From Welwitschia mirabilis (lineage: Eukaryota > Gnetophyta > Gnetopsida > Welwitschiales), in NCBI GenBank assembly GCA_051453625.1, contig JBOZIK010000001.1:73645014-73702780 (forward strand): a stretch of 57,767 nt of DNA, given 5' to 3'. Shown one piece after another: positions 35,074 through 45,390 of this stretch. The notes beneath the pieces were generated by a model. That model did no database searches. It saw only the letters and a list, made by a program, of their open reading frames with translations, and was not told the origin of the DNA. Each line of letters starts with the position of its first letter. Position 1 is the first letter of the stretch. The position numbers were made by a program, and so were the translations under genes.

Positions 35074-35194
35074 ATGACTATAGAGAAAATCTAATCAAAT
35101 TTTTACCATTCGAGGGCTAGCAGTTTATAATCTAGTCATTATAATGGCCTTTTTTTTTGTGGATTCATTTCTATAATGCAATTCATCTAATGAT
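35074..35194 (+). pseudogene. psbF: Plastid psbF relic
   Basis: ATGACTATAGAGAAAATCTA, then AATTTTTACCATTCGAGGGC and ATGCAATTCATCTAATGA match psbF (cytochrome b559 beta) over its 39 codons. It keeps its ATG and lies about 10 bases after psbE, as in the psbEFLJ operon. Confidence 0.88.
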
Positions 35195-35209
35195 ATTAAT
35201 TATCAAGTT

Positions 35210-35326
35210 AGGACACAAAGAAACCCAAACAAATAAGCTGTGGAATTGAATTGTATCAGTCTACACTAGGAATTGTTACTTACTTTAGTACCTTCTATTC
35301 TATTCTCTAATTAATTTTTCAATTAG
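35210..35326 (+). pseudogene. psbL: Plastid psbL relic
   Basis: AGGACACAAAGAAACCCAAA, GAATTGAATTGTATCAGTC and TTAATTTTTCAATTAG match psbL; the length of 117 bases is exactly that of the 38-codon gene plus stop. The start codon is AGG here. Confidence 0.88.
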
Positions 35327-36090
35327 AAATAAAGAAATTTTTAACTCAAAAGAATGAAAAAATTCATTTCTTTTAAAACATTATGACTCTATTACATTTT
35401 TTAAATTAAAAGACTTGATGTGTCCACTTTTCAAATTAAAAAGATTGTTGTGTTATCTTCACAACTTCCTTGCCTTGGTTAATTAGGGAAGGGGGTGGGG
35501 GAAAATAGGTATTACCCTTTTAGTATTTGAGATGGAAGTGATTTAAACCCTTACCTCATGCTCTAAAACCATGAACTCTTTTCCATTGAGCTACTAACTC
35601 CAGGTAACTAGTAGAAAATTTTCAATTCAATTATAGGTTATAAAAAAAAGGCTATATTTTAACTACAAGAAATAACAAATTCAATTTTTTTAAAAACAAA
35701 TTTAACTTTAACTAGAGGAATTACAATTACAATTCTCGTTTCCTATGATTTGATCTCTTATCTCATTTTTGTATCATATAATTTTCAATTCAATTATAGG
35801 AAATAACAAATTCAATTTTCTTGAAAATAAAAAAAGTACTACTAAAATGCTATCTTTTAATGTTAATGTAGGAATTCCTTTTTTAGTTAATAGTTTTTGT
35901 AAATTTTCTCATTGTCTATGATTTGATCTCTATCTCATTTTTGTATCATATTATTTGGTCTCTAGTTTTTTTGCTATTTAATTATACTCTGGTTTGATTT
36001 ATAAATTACAAAATTTTTTTGATTAGAAAATGTGATCATAAGGTTACCATGACAGATCATAAACAAAGTAACTTTAAAATATTAAATAAT
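35327..36090. other. Insert between psbL and psbJ with tRNA-like piece and tandem repeat
   Basis: In plastids this spacer is short; here it is about 760 bases. On the minus strand 35606-35535 reads TAGTAGCTCAATGG (A-box) and GGGTTTAAATCACTTCC (B-box-like). A tandem repeat follows: TATGATTTGATCTC and TCTCATTTTTGTATCATA occur at about 35742-35780 and 35920-35955, and TTCAATTCAATTATAGG at 35618 and 35783. No gene seen. Confidence 0.45.
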
Positions 36091-36210
36091 TTGGCAGATT
36101 TTACAACAATCCCTCTTTGATTAATAGGTACTATTGTTAATATTCTTGTAATTAGTTTAATTAGTATTTATTTCTATAGTTCATTATCTAGATTAGGGTC
36201 ATTCCTCTAA
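36091..36210 (+). pseudogene. psbJ: Plastid psbJ relic
   Basis: TTGGCAGATTTTACAACAAT, then TTTGATTAATAGGTACTATT and GATTAGGGTCATTCCTCTAA match psbJ (ATG worn to TTG), about one codon short of normal length. Last gene of the operon. Confidence 0.85.
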
Positions 36211-36382
36211 TAGAATATAGGTTTGAGAAGTTCGTGTAGTACTAAGAAAGAAAAAAAGCCTCCTTGCCTAAAATAGAGATAAGGTCAGCATTTCTCCCAG
36301 AAGAAGCCTTTTATTTTTACTAGTTTAATTACTAGAATTGCTTAAAAAAATATGTATCTTGTTGGAAATTACTAGATTTCTA

Positions 36383-36950
36383 AGTTGTAGAAATTTATCT
36401 CAACTAATTAAACCTTCTCAAATTGTTTCTTTTTAAAAAACAGGAAAACCTGCATAAAACAACTAATGCTAGGATTGCTAAAATATCTTGAATCTAAAAA
36501 GGATCTTAAAATATTATTTCTGTGTTTACTTAGCCAAATCCATCCACATTAAGATTATTTGAAAATAGTTGATTCACCTTAATAAAATTGGCTTTAAAAA
36601 TAAGAAGTTCTAGTTCGAGAGGAATTACATGAGTTATAGATCGATCTTGCAATATATTTTCAATTGTTGCCTCGCATCCACACTTATTCTTACATAAGGT
36701 TTGGCTAACTTAAGCAGTTGTTAAAGCATTATAAATTGTATTATTAGTTTTTCTTCCATTAGGATAAACTTTTCCTCATCCTCTATTACCCTTGACATAG
36801 ACGAGACATTTTTGAAAGTTGACTTTTTTTTTTTGTGGGAAGATCGAGGGAACAAAATGAAAATATAATTTCTCTGTATATTTGACTTGGGATGTAATGA
36901 TCCCAAACCCCTTTTCTTGGGAACTGTCATTTATTACATTATTTTTATTA
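36383..36950 (-). pseudogene. petA: Plastid petA relic, C-terminal half
   Basis: Reverse-complement matches to petA (cytochrome f) include CTCAAATTGTTTCTTTTTAA, AGGATCTTAAAATATTATTT, AATAAGAAGTTCTAGTTCGA, GAGGAATTACATGAG and ATTATAAATTGTATTATTA. The minus-strand open frame at 36721-36930 overlaps the middle of the gene. Homology ends near 36950, so the N-terminal half was not carried over or was lost. Its place after psbJ in opposite orientation is that of the plastid genome. Confidence 0.8.
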
Positions 36951-37616
36951 TATGTTAAATAAACTATTAGACATTGTAGTAACTGTTCAAAGGATATAAC
37001 CCTTGCAAAATAATTTCTTTAAAAGGTAATGTTGTTTCATCATAGTTAAATGAGGCTTTTGGGAAAGTGAAGGGCAAGCATGTTATTTGTCCAAGGACAT
37101 ACTGAGTTCTTGACAAGCTGATCTAACCCCTAAATGGTTCCACACACTAAATCATGAAGGTAGTATAACCTAGCTGGAGTGCTGTATCAAAGATCTTTCA
37201 TTTGGCATTGTTGGAACCTTGAGTCTCTTTCTAGAATATTATGTAATAAAGATGAGTAACACATTTATTTGTTCTTCAATATTTTTGTCTATTTCAATAA
37301 AATATGATTATTCTTCAGTTTTCATTATTTTTAAAACAACGTTCCCATTTCCTTTAAAACGTTTTAGCTTTAATCTTTAGAAATGAAATTGGGATTGTCA
37401 TAATTAATATCAAAGAAAATCAATGCACAAACCATTGAATTTTTTTAAAAAATAACTATTCTATTAAAAGAAAAAACCAAGCCTTACATTAATTATAGAA
37501 AATTGGAAAGCTAAGAAAGTACTAAAGGAAGGAATAGCGAAAAAGATAATAATAAGAAGTAATAATTGGCATTAATACCCTAATATTATATTAAGTATCT
37601 AAACAAAGGAACCACT
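36951..37616. other. AT-rich spacer between plastid DNA and gene relic
   Basis: No plastid or retrotransposon match is recognised. If the relic at 37617-38382 is a true gene, part of this would be its downstream region. Confidence 0.3.
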
Positions 37617-38382
37617 TCACTCAAGGCCATCCTTGTGAGAATACGAAGCCCTGGGAAAAGAGTTAAGCAGATTAGGAAAAATCTTCCCCTCATCATCATT
37701 GGATAACAAGTAATCCAAGGTCACGAATTTGCTATAGTAATGATGGAGTAAGCTGACAATACACTTCAAAGAATTTTCGAGATGCCCCTTGGATACTTTC
37801 CAACCGTGGTAGAACATGCAGAGAACTTCCTTCACAACAATCAATCACTTTAGTGAGTGATTAAGCACCTGCTCTAATTGGATAACATGGACATCCTTTT
37901 GCGCTAACATGGAAAGAACAACCTCTATCTAAGCCTACTTGTTCAAAAGAGACTAATTTTCCAAATGCATGTAAGCTATTCTACCTGCAACAATTATCAT
38001 AAGAAAGCATTAAGAATTGTATTAAAATTTCTCTTACAAAACATATGATACATCTGTATATCTGTTTTTACATACCTATAGCATCCAAATGAGAACCTCT
38101 GAAGATTCTATCTAGTGCATTTTCTGCCTTACCNNNNNNNNNNTTTAGATTATTGATAATAAGCTCAAAATCTCAATGTATAGGATCCCATGAAGGAATC
38201 ACAAGATGATAAGTAGAAAACCCTTTGGATCGAGTGAGGAGAAAGTCTTTCCCAAATTTGCACATTTGACGCTCACAAAGAATAAAAGCATCTTCGTGAG
38301 AGAGCACTCATTAGTTTGTCAAATAATCAGACTATCCAGATGTTTATCTTGGTTAATCTATGCAAGCAAAACCTAGGTCTTA
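37617..38382 (-). pseudogene. Unidentified nuclear gene relic with intron
   Basis: On the minus strand one frame (AENALDRIFRGSHLDAIG) reaches a donor G|GTATGT at 38076/38075 and continues, after a 91-bp intron ending TTGCAG (37986-37985), in the same phase as RIAYMHLEN, VVLSMLAQKDVHV, then LIVVKEVLCMFYHGWKVSKG to a stop at 37617. Four stops interrupt the second exon, at least three of them TAG where CAG would fit. Upstream of a 10-N gap a further frame reads CERQMCKFGKDFLLTRSKGF and TYHLVIPSWDPIH (38150-38290). I do not recognise the family. Base composition is less AT-rich than the neighbours. Confidence 0.55.
38134..38143. other. Assembly gap (10 N)
   Basis: A ten-N run inside the gene relic. 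Confidence 0.99.
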
Positions 38383-38482
38383 NNNNNNNNNNNNNNNNNN
38401 NNNNNNNNNNNNNNNNNNNNNNNNNNNNNNNNNNNNNNNNNNNNNNNNNNNNNNNNNNNNNNNNNNNNNNNNNNNNNNNNNN
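38383..38482. other. Assembly gap (100 N)
   Basis: One hundred N between the gene relic and Sirevirus LTR3; it hides the left end of LTR3. Confidence 0.99.
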
Positions 38483-39082
38483 TAATACATAAAGTTTAGA
38501 AAAATTTATTTTCTTCTTCGTCTAGTCGATCCCACAAACATCTAGTTGACTCCATGTGGTATCATGACTTACACAGATCACCTAAGAGAAAGTTTCGGTT
38601 GCCGTAAGTTTTTATGTCTTCATGTTTGGTTGATCCCATCTAGGTCTAATCGATCCCATCTAGGTTCGATCGACCCAAGTCTAGTCAACCCCATCCTAGA
38701 TCTGGTTGACCCCTTGTCTCTTGATTTGGGAATACTATCTATTAGGTTCTTAAATCTAGTCGATATCATGAAAATGATATTGACCCCTTGCCATTTAGTT
38801 TAGGGATACTAATTCTCTAGGTTACAGGTTCAATGGATTCCATTATAATTCGATCAACCCCTCTACATATAATCCATTTTCCTTTGATAGCTTTAGGTGT
38901 GATTGACCCCTTTAAGATTCAATCAACTCCTCTAGAGGATGAACTAACTAAACAATTTTCTGATGCATATTTTACTTCCATCTCTTAACCTACAAAAACT
39001 CAAATTCTTCTGCATACAATATACAACATTTGCTATGAAAGAGACATTAGTTTGATATTAATTGGCAAAATATAATCCAAAA
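38483..39082 (-). repeat. Sirevirus-like LTR3 (partial, outer right LTR)
   Basis: Collinear with the right-hand 580 bases of LTR1 (about 22004-22585), including the GGTCGACC-like array (38517-38930), and closing with AAAATATAATCCAAAA where LTR1 has AAAATATAATCTAACA. Element B gag-region sequence follows at once. The plus-strand frame 38546-38803 is LTR sequence. Confidence 0.85.
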
Positions 39083-40060
39083 ATTTCATATAATACATCA
39101 ATTATGGTAGAAACATCTAATTCAAATGTAAATGTTATGCTTAGAGATTTAATAGCTAATAAAAAACATGAAATCCAAAACCTTTTTGACTTACCTGATA
39201 GTGATGATATGAAACTTAGAAACTTAAGTGCATATCCAATATTTTTAAAAGAGCTTGAGGAAGAACCATTTTAACACCTAGTTGNNNNNNNNNNTATAGA
39301 AAAACTTGTGCTTATCTTTGAGAATGGAAAGAAATAAATTAGTGATCAAACTTATATGATTATCTTTTCTATCATAGTTAGAGGAAAAGATAAAACTTTG
39401 GCATAGAACCATTTCACATAAGAGTCTTAAATTTTGGAATCAAGTGCAGAAAGCTTTTATTAAGAGATTTATGAGTGAAAATACTATCAGAAAAAAAGAA
39501 AGTAAGTTATCAACTTTTAACAATTACCCCATGAAGATTATCCCATAACTTATGAATGATTTATTATAGCTAGCTATTCATTTCAATCCTATTGACAAAT
39601 TTTCTAAGAAATAATTATTATATTATTTTTCCAATGGACTAAATAATCAAATAAAATAACTTATAGGTTTTGGTTATAGTGGAAACATAATAAACTTTAC
39701 TTTAGATGAAGCATAAAACTTGTTATAAGAAATAGTAGAGATAAGTCAAACTTGGTTAAAACCAACTTCTAGGGAAAATCAAATCATAGGCAAAATCATA
39801 AAAGATCTAAAGAAAGTAAGATATGATAAAGAGAAATAGTAATATGATTCCACTAATGTAATTAGGGATTTGAGTACTACCTTCCAGAAATATATTCAAA
39901 TAATAGTTGATTAAAAAGTAGCAAATAAAAGAAACATAATTTTAACATGTGATTTATGTTAAAACAACTTTTATTTCACAAAAGAATGCCTCTTGTTACC
40001 AACATGTAAAGATAGGATGTTTGAGGAAGTATGTGCATTCAACCAAAGGTTGTCTAGCTT
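39083..40060 (+). pseudogene. Athila-like gag relic of element B
   Basis: After the Sirevirus block, frames read LFDLPDSDDMKLRNL (39160-39230), SLKFWNQVQKAFIKRFM (about 39430-39475), FNNYPMK and YYFSNGLNNQIK (about 39620-39655). This follows the Athila/Tat gag pattern (W-L-K-FL-KFFP, F-YNGL). A 10-N gap lies at 39285-39294. Stops are frequent. From 40060 to 40560 only AT-rich linker is seen. Confidence 0.65.
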
Positions 40061-40769
40061 TAAAATCAAGTCATAATATTAACAAAGAATGAGTGAATAA
40101 TAAAATTTTTAACATTTGAGAATATATTCAATAATTCAAATTTTTATCCAAGTAACGCCAACTTTCAATTAAGTACCTTACATTTTAAATTTAAAGTGAT
40201 TCACTTAGAGATTTAATAGAATAATTAAAGAAAATTCAAGAAAGAATTAACATAATTATTGAGAACCAAAGTAAGAACACTGAGAATTTAATTAGTATAC
40301 TTCAACAAAATCCAATCAATGATAATAACAATGTCTTGCATCTCAACCTTTACCAAATCCAAATAATATTAAGAAGGATTAAAAGGTAGTGACTAGAAGT
40401 GAAAATAATACATACCACTAATCTATGAGGTTTCAACTTCCAAGAATGATGAGAAAGATGAGGAATAGGATAATGTAAAAATATTAAAAATACATAACTT
40501 CCATTCAACTTTAAAAGATAAGTCTACCACAAAAAATCATTCATAAAATAAAAGGAACAAACTAGCTACCCCGTGGCTTAATAGGCTGAACATAAATTCT
40601 ACCTTTGATGAGCACTTGAAAATCCTAATGTATGATGTAAGCATTAGCTTATCATTTTGTAAATTCTTTCAAGCAAATCTTAAGTATGATAAGTTGTGGA
40701 AAAATATTGTTAGAAGAAAATAAAAACATACCATTCATAGTAAGATCTTTCTTACACAATCTATCTCCA

Positions 40770-41130
40770 ACTTAGTTATGTAAAAGTGTCCTAAGTTTAA
40801 AGATCCTAGGATAACAATGGTCAGTGTTACTTTTGAAGGAAATAAAAGAATTATAAAAGCCTTAATAGATATAGAAGTAAATGTAAACATCATACCTTTT
40901 CAAATATGCCAAAAACTTAGATTAAAAAATAGAATTGAACATACATGAATAATCTTAGAATTAGTTGATACTTCAATAAAAAAACCCTTAGGAATCATGA
41001 AATATCTAATTATCTAAGTACAAGAATCCTTCTATCCCATATATGTGGTTATTATTGAAGTATAACATAATAGAGGTTACCTGCTACTCTTAGGAAGATC
41101 CTTTCTTACAACTGCATTATAGACATAAAC
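40770..41130 (+). pseudogene. Athila-like aspartic protease relic, element B
   Basis: The translation contains VSVTFEGNKRIIKALID, then IEVNVNIIPFQICQKL, corresponding to ALIDTGASVNLLP with the catalytic DTG lost (DIE), and LLLLGRSFLTTAL, the conserved ILGRPFLATA block. Spacing is normal for Athila/Tat protease. Confidence 0.75.
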
Positions 41131-41880
41131 TAGAATGATGGAATGTCACATACACAATAAAAAATTCACTATTAAAGTTTTTATGCTACTAAGAAAGATA
41201 CAAGAGATGAGTAAAACTTAAAAGAAGAAGTTAAATCAACTTTATTTTTACAATATTATCTAGTTAAAGAGAGGTTTTTAATGCTACATGAATCAACTTT
41301 GTATGATAATCCAATTGAAATGGATATTTAAACTCTTCCAACTTTGATGAAATTAATAACTTTAATCATGAGGATGAAGAATTAAAACATTAGAAATATG
41401 TTTACCATGTGAGATTAATGGATAAATTATCTGATGAAGGGTATCATTTGTCATTGTCATCCAGATGACATACCTAGACTATAGTTAATAACAAATGTTT
41501 AACAATAGTAAATAAAGATTACAACTTTACGTTGAAAGAATTACCCAAAGATTTTAAGTACATATTTCTTTTCAAATAATCTAAGAAATTATTGGTAATG
41601 AGTGGATATCTTATTCCTCAACAAGAATCCAACTTAGTCTTACTTTCAACTTCTAAGGCAAATGCCTTTGCTTGGACTCATAAGGAATTAGTTGCCATCC
41701 CTTCTTTAAAAGTTTAACATACAATTTACGTTGAAAATAATGTCAAACTAATTAGGTAATTCTAATGAAGACTTGATCTAAACAAGTAGTTAAGATGAAA
41801 TTATTAGACTTATGGATGCTAAAATTATCTACATTATCTACATTATATACGATAGTGAGTGTATTAGCCCTTGATAATAG
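41131..41880 (+). other. Protease-to-RT linker of element B
   Basis: No domain is clear. A perfect palindrome-type motif GTCATCCAGATGAC lies at about 41457-41470, like those in the LTRs. Confidence 0.4.
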
Positions 41881-42400
41881 TACCTAAAAAGGAGGGAAAG
41901 TGAAGGATGTGCAGTGACTTTTAAAAACTTAATGTACCATCTATCATTTATGGATTAAATAATTAAGAAAATCCAAGGACAGTTCTACTACTATTTTCTT
42001 ATTGAATATAGTGGCTACAATCAAGTTTTCATAGCTAGTGAGGACCAAGCAAAGATAACCTTTACTTTGCCCTTTGGAATATTTTCCTTTAAAAGGATGT
42101 CCTTTAGACTTGTAATGCTCCTAGAACTTTTTAATGTGTAATTATGGATATGTTTTCTAACATGATAGAAGAATTCATTGAGATCTTTATGGACCACTTA
42201 TCAATCTTTAGTAAAAATTTTGAACAAATCATGGAAATATTAGAGAAACTCTTAGAAAAAGGTATAGAAATTAGTATACACTTAAGTTGGAAGAAAATTC
42301 ATTTTCTTCTTAATAATGGGATTGTTTTAGATCACCACATTTCTAGTAAGGGTATTATAATGAACCTTATAAAAGTAGATATCATTTAAAATAATAACCC
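41880..42400 (+). pseudogene. Athila-like reverse transcriptase relic, element B
   Basis: Motifs in order: YYYFLIEYSGYNQVFIA (about 41980), EDQAKITFTLPFG, FKRMSFRL, then after a frameshift MDMFSNMIEEFIEIFMDH (42144) and GIVLDHHISSKGI. The FMDD box reads FMDH, losing a catalytic aspartate. The open part is 42144-42389. Confidence 0.85.
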
Positions 42401-42454
42401 TTCAACTAATATTAAATAAGTTAGATTTTTTCTTAGTCATGCTAGTTCTATCAT

Positions 42455-42990
42455 CATTTTATCCAAGACTATGCCAAAGTTTATAAACCCCTTTACTTGT
42501 TACTTGAAAAAGAAGTGAAGTTCGATTGGAATGACTTATGCCAACTTGCTTTTAAAACTATTAAAGATAAATTCTCTTCTAAACCTATTGTAATAGGACT
42601 AAATTAGACTAAGAACTTTGAACTTATATGTAATGCCAACAACATTATTATGGTGGGGTCCTTCGACAAAAAAATGAAAAATGTTTTAAAGTTATATCCT
42701 ACCTTAGTAAAACTTTATCTAAGAATCATAGAATTACACTTCCAATGAGAAATAAATACTTGCCATCATATTTTGCTTTGATAACCTTAATCATTATCTT
42801 TTTAGCTTCCATACTAATGTTTACATGAATCATGTGGCTATATGTTACCTTATAACTAAGAAAAATTCTAGTGCCATACTTATTAGGTGGATCTTTCTCA
42901 TGCAATAATTTAATCTTACCATCATTAATAAGTTTAAGAAACATAACAGCCTTGCAAATTACTTATATTTAATTTGTTGCTTTGTTCAAT
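42455..42990 (+). pseudogene. Athila-like RNase H relic, element B
   Basis: Frames show LLLEKEVKFDWNDLCQLAF (42500), NFELICNANNIIMVGS (42610, catalytic Asp of CDAS changed), LAIIFCFDNLNHYLF, MNHVAICYLITKKNSS and LIRWIFLMQ (42890). Two minus-strand open frames at 42726-43331 are antisense shadows. Confidence 0.8.
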
Positions 42991-43818
42991 AACTTTTAAT
43001 TAATGATTGCTTTTCTAACGAGTAACTCTTTATTATAAAATAACTCTATGTCATCTCCTCTACACATCCTACCTCTTGATATGCCAACATTATAAATTAC
43101 CTTGTTACAATGAAGAAACCTCAATTGTGAACTCATAAACAATGTAAATCTTTTATTTATAGGATTGGTGATTATGACTGGAATGATTCTCATCTTTATT
43201 ATAGATGAAAAGAACAAATCATGTATAAATATATGCCAAAGTGGAAAAAGCCTACCATCTTTAACCTTTATCATGGTGGGGTATCTGGAGGATACTTTAG
43301 TGGATATAAGACTGTAACAAATGTTCTTCATTCAAGTTTTTATTAGCTTATTCTTTTTAAAGATTCTTTTAACTTTATTGAAAGGTGTGATACTTTCCAA
43401 TGTTATGGTAGCCTAAATCACTCTCAAGATATGCCCCTTAAAGATATCCTTGAATATAAGCCTTTTAACTATTAGGAAATTGATTTTATAGGCCCTATCA
43501 AACCACCTTCTCCTGATAAAAATTACATATTAATGGATATTGATTATATTATCAAGTGAATTGAAGCTATTATGATTACCAAAAATGATGCTTAATCTAT
43601 TTGTAATTTTGTTTGAATTCATATTTTTTAGTAGTTTAGTTTTTCTAAGATTATAATTAATGACCAAGAAACTCATTTCATCAATTATTTTTTTGAAAAA
43701 TTATCTTATCAATTTAAATTAAACATTAAACCACCTGTGATTATCACCCTCAATCTAATGACTAAGCTAATAATGCAAATAGGGAAATTAAGAAGATGCT
43801 CCAAAAACTTGTCTTTAT
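42990..43818 (+). pseudogene. Athila-like integrase relic, first copy
   Basis: Motifs: YHGGVSGGYFSGYKT (43255), CDTFQCYGS (zinc-finger CxxC worn), MPLKDILEYKPF, EIDFIGPI (43480), YILMDIDYI and NDQETHF in the catalytic core. It runs into a 100-N gap while reading KLRRCSKNLSL in a neighbouring frame. The next copy begins on the other side of the gap. Confidence 0.8.
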
Positions 43819-43918
43819 NNNNNNNNNNNNNNNNNNNNNNNNNNNNNNNNNNNNNNNNNNNNNNNNNNNNNNNNNNNNNNNNNNNNNNNNNNNNNNNNNN
43901 NNNNNNNNNNNNNNNNNN
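43819..43918. other. Assembly gap (100 N)
   Basis: Lies between the two integrase copies; the join may be a misassembly or a real duplication. Confidence 0.99.
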
Positions 43919-45390
43919 GCAGATTACTTCTCTTGACTTCCTTATTCTCTTGATGATCTTTTAATGAATGACTACTTTTATGATGAATAACTCTTTGTTT
44001 TTAAATGACTCTATGTAACCTCCTCTACTCATCATGCTTCTTGGTATTCTAACATCATAAATTACCATGTCAGCATAAAAACATCTCAACATTAAGCTCA
44101 TAACCAATGAAAATATTTTCTCCATAGGATTGGTGACTATGAATGGGATGAACCCCATCTTTACTAGGGGTGCAAAGATCAAATCATGTGTAGATGTGTG
44201 CCAAAATGGAAAAAACCTAACATCCTTAACCTTTATCATGATAGGGTATGTAAAAGATAGTTTAGTGGATAAAATACTGAAATGAAAGTCCTTAATTCTG
44301 GTTTTTATTGGCACAACCTTTTTAAAGATTCTTTTGCCTTTACTAGGAGGTGTAATACTTTTTAAAGTCATAGTAGCCTAACTTGCTCCCAAGATATATC
44401 CCTTAAATATATTCTTAAATATAAACCTTTTGACTCTTAGGGGATTGAATTTACAAGTCATATTAAACCACTTTATCATGATAAAGATTACTTCTTAGTG
44501 GTTGTTTATTATGTTACCAAGTGAGTTGAATCCATTTCTATTACTACAAGTAATGTCTAAACTGTCTGTAATTTTGTCTGGGCTCTATCTTTTAGCATTT
44601 GATTTATTTATAATCATAATTAGTGATTAATAAACTTATTTCTCCAATTATCTTTTTTGAAAACTTCTTTTATCCATTGGAATTAAACATTGAATTGCCT
44701 ATGCTTATCATCCATAATCTAATGACCAAGCTAACAATGAAAATAGGGAAATTAAGAAGATGCTCCAAAAACTTGTCTTTATTAATAAGAAAACTTAAAA
44801 TTATAAACTCAAAGATGTACTTTGAACTTACTGTATTACTTAATGAAATTATCTTGGCTTTTCGCCTTATGAACTTGTGTATGAAAAAGTTCATATCTTG
44901 CTGGTTAATATTTGCTATAACTCTTATCATTCTACTTTATCAACTTAATCTTACAAGCTTAGATAAAAATATTATAACTTTATTAGTTCAAATTAATTAT
45001 TTAGATGAAAAACATACCCATGCTATATATTATCAACTTATTCATAAAGCCTAAGTCAAGTTCAAACATGATAAAAAAGTTAACTCATAAGCATATTAAA
45101 CTAGGTTAACTAGTTCTTTTATACAATACTTAAGTACATCTTTTACGCACAAGTTAACTTCTGAATGGTTAGGTCCTTATCTTTTATAAATAGTACATTT
45201 TAATGGCTCAGTTGAAATCTTTGATTCAAACACTAAGGACATTTAAAAGGTTAATAGACAAAGGTTAAAAATTTATGAGTCCACTATCAACCAAACCTTA
45301 ACATGATAGAAGCACTTCTCTTAGAAACCCCCTTTACTAAGGAGGACTTCCCTTCTATCATTGTCTGAATTCTTCCTTAGTCGATCCCTT
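43919..45390 (+). pseudogene. Athila-like RNase H end and integrase, second copy
   Basis: Starts at the RNase H tail (ADYFS) and repeats the zinc-finger and core region: PKWKKPNILNLYHD, VLNSGFYWHNLFKDSFAF, RRCNTF, QDISLKYILKYKPF, then FSPYELVYEKVHIL (44865) and the terminus KVNRQRLKIYEST (45250). It differs from the first copy by many substitutions, so the two are not a simple assembly echo. The open frames 44623-45054 (plus) and 43961-44371, 44670-44930 (minus) are shadows. Confidence 0.8.

Larger units (their letters stand above)
31724..36950. other. Nuclear plastid DNA insertion (NUPT), rpl20 to petA
   Basis: Twelve plastid genes are recognisable in the order and relative orientation of the land-plant plastid large single-copy region, reversed: rpl20(+), rps18(-), rpl33(-), psaJ(-), trnP(+), trnW(+), petG(-), psbE(+), psbF(+), psbL(+), psbJ(+), petA(-). 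All are full of transitions and small indels, so the transfer is old. petL is missing, and two non-plastid inserts lie at 34031-34713 and 35327-36090. The left edge is uncertain; the right edge is inside petA. Confidence 0.9.
21189..39082 (-). mobile_element. Composite Sirevirus-like block inserted in element B
   Basis: The outer ends are minus-strand Sirevirus-like LTRs (21189-22585 and 38483-39082, the latter cut by a gap). The flanks are GTTTC and ATTTC, 4 of 5 matching, and element B continues with gag on the far side. The order along the plus strand is LTR1, internal, LTR2, truncated internal, unassigned DNA, plastid DNA, gene relic, LTR3. A tandem element later invaded by plastid DNA is the simplest reading. 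Alternatives are two separate Sirevirus insertions plus rearrangement. Confidence 0.55.

Noticed and set aside
35485-35502. G-rich run near 35490 as a polypurine tract
   Set aside because: No LTR start follows it and it lies in an insert within plastid DNA; too little to support a call.
42996-44371. Two long minus-strand open frames (43331-42996 and 44371-43961)
   Set aside because: They translate similarly because both are antisense to the two integrase copies; they are not a separate gene family.
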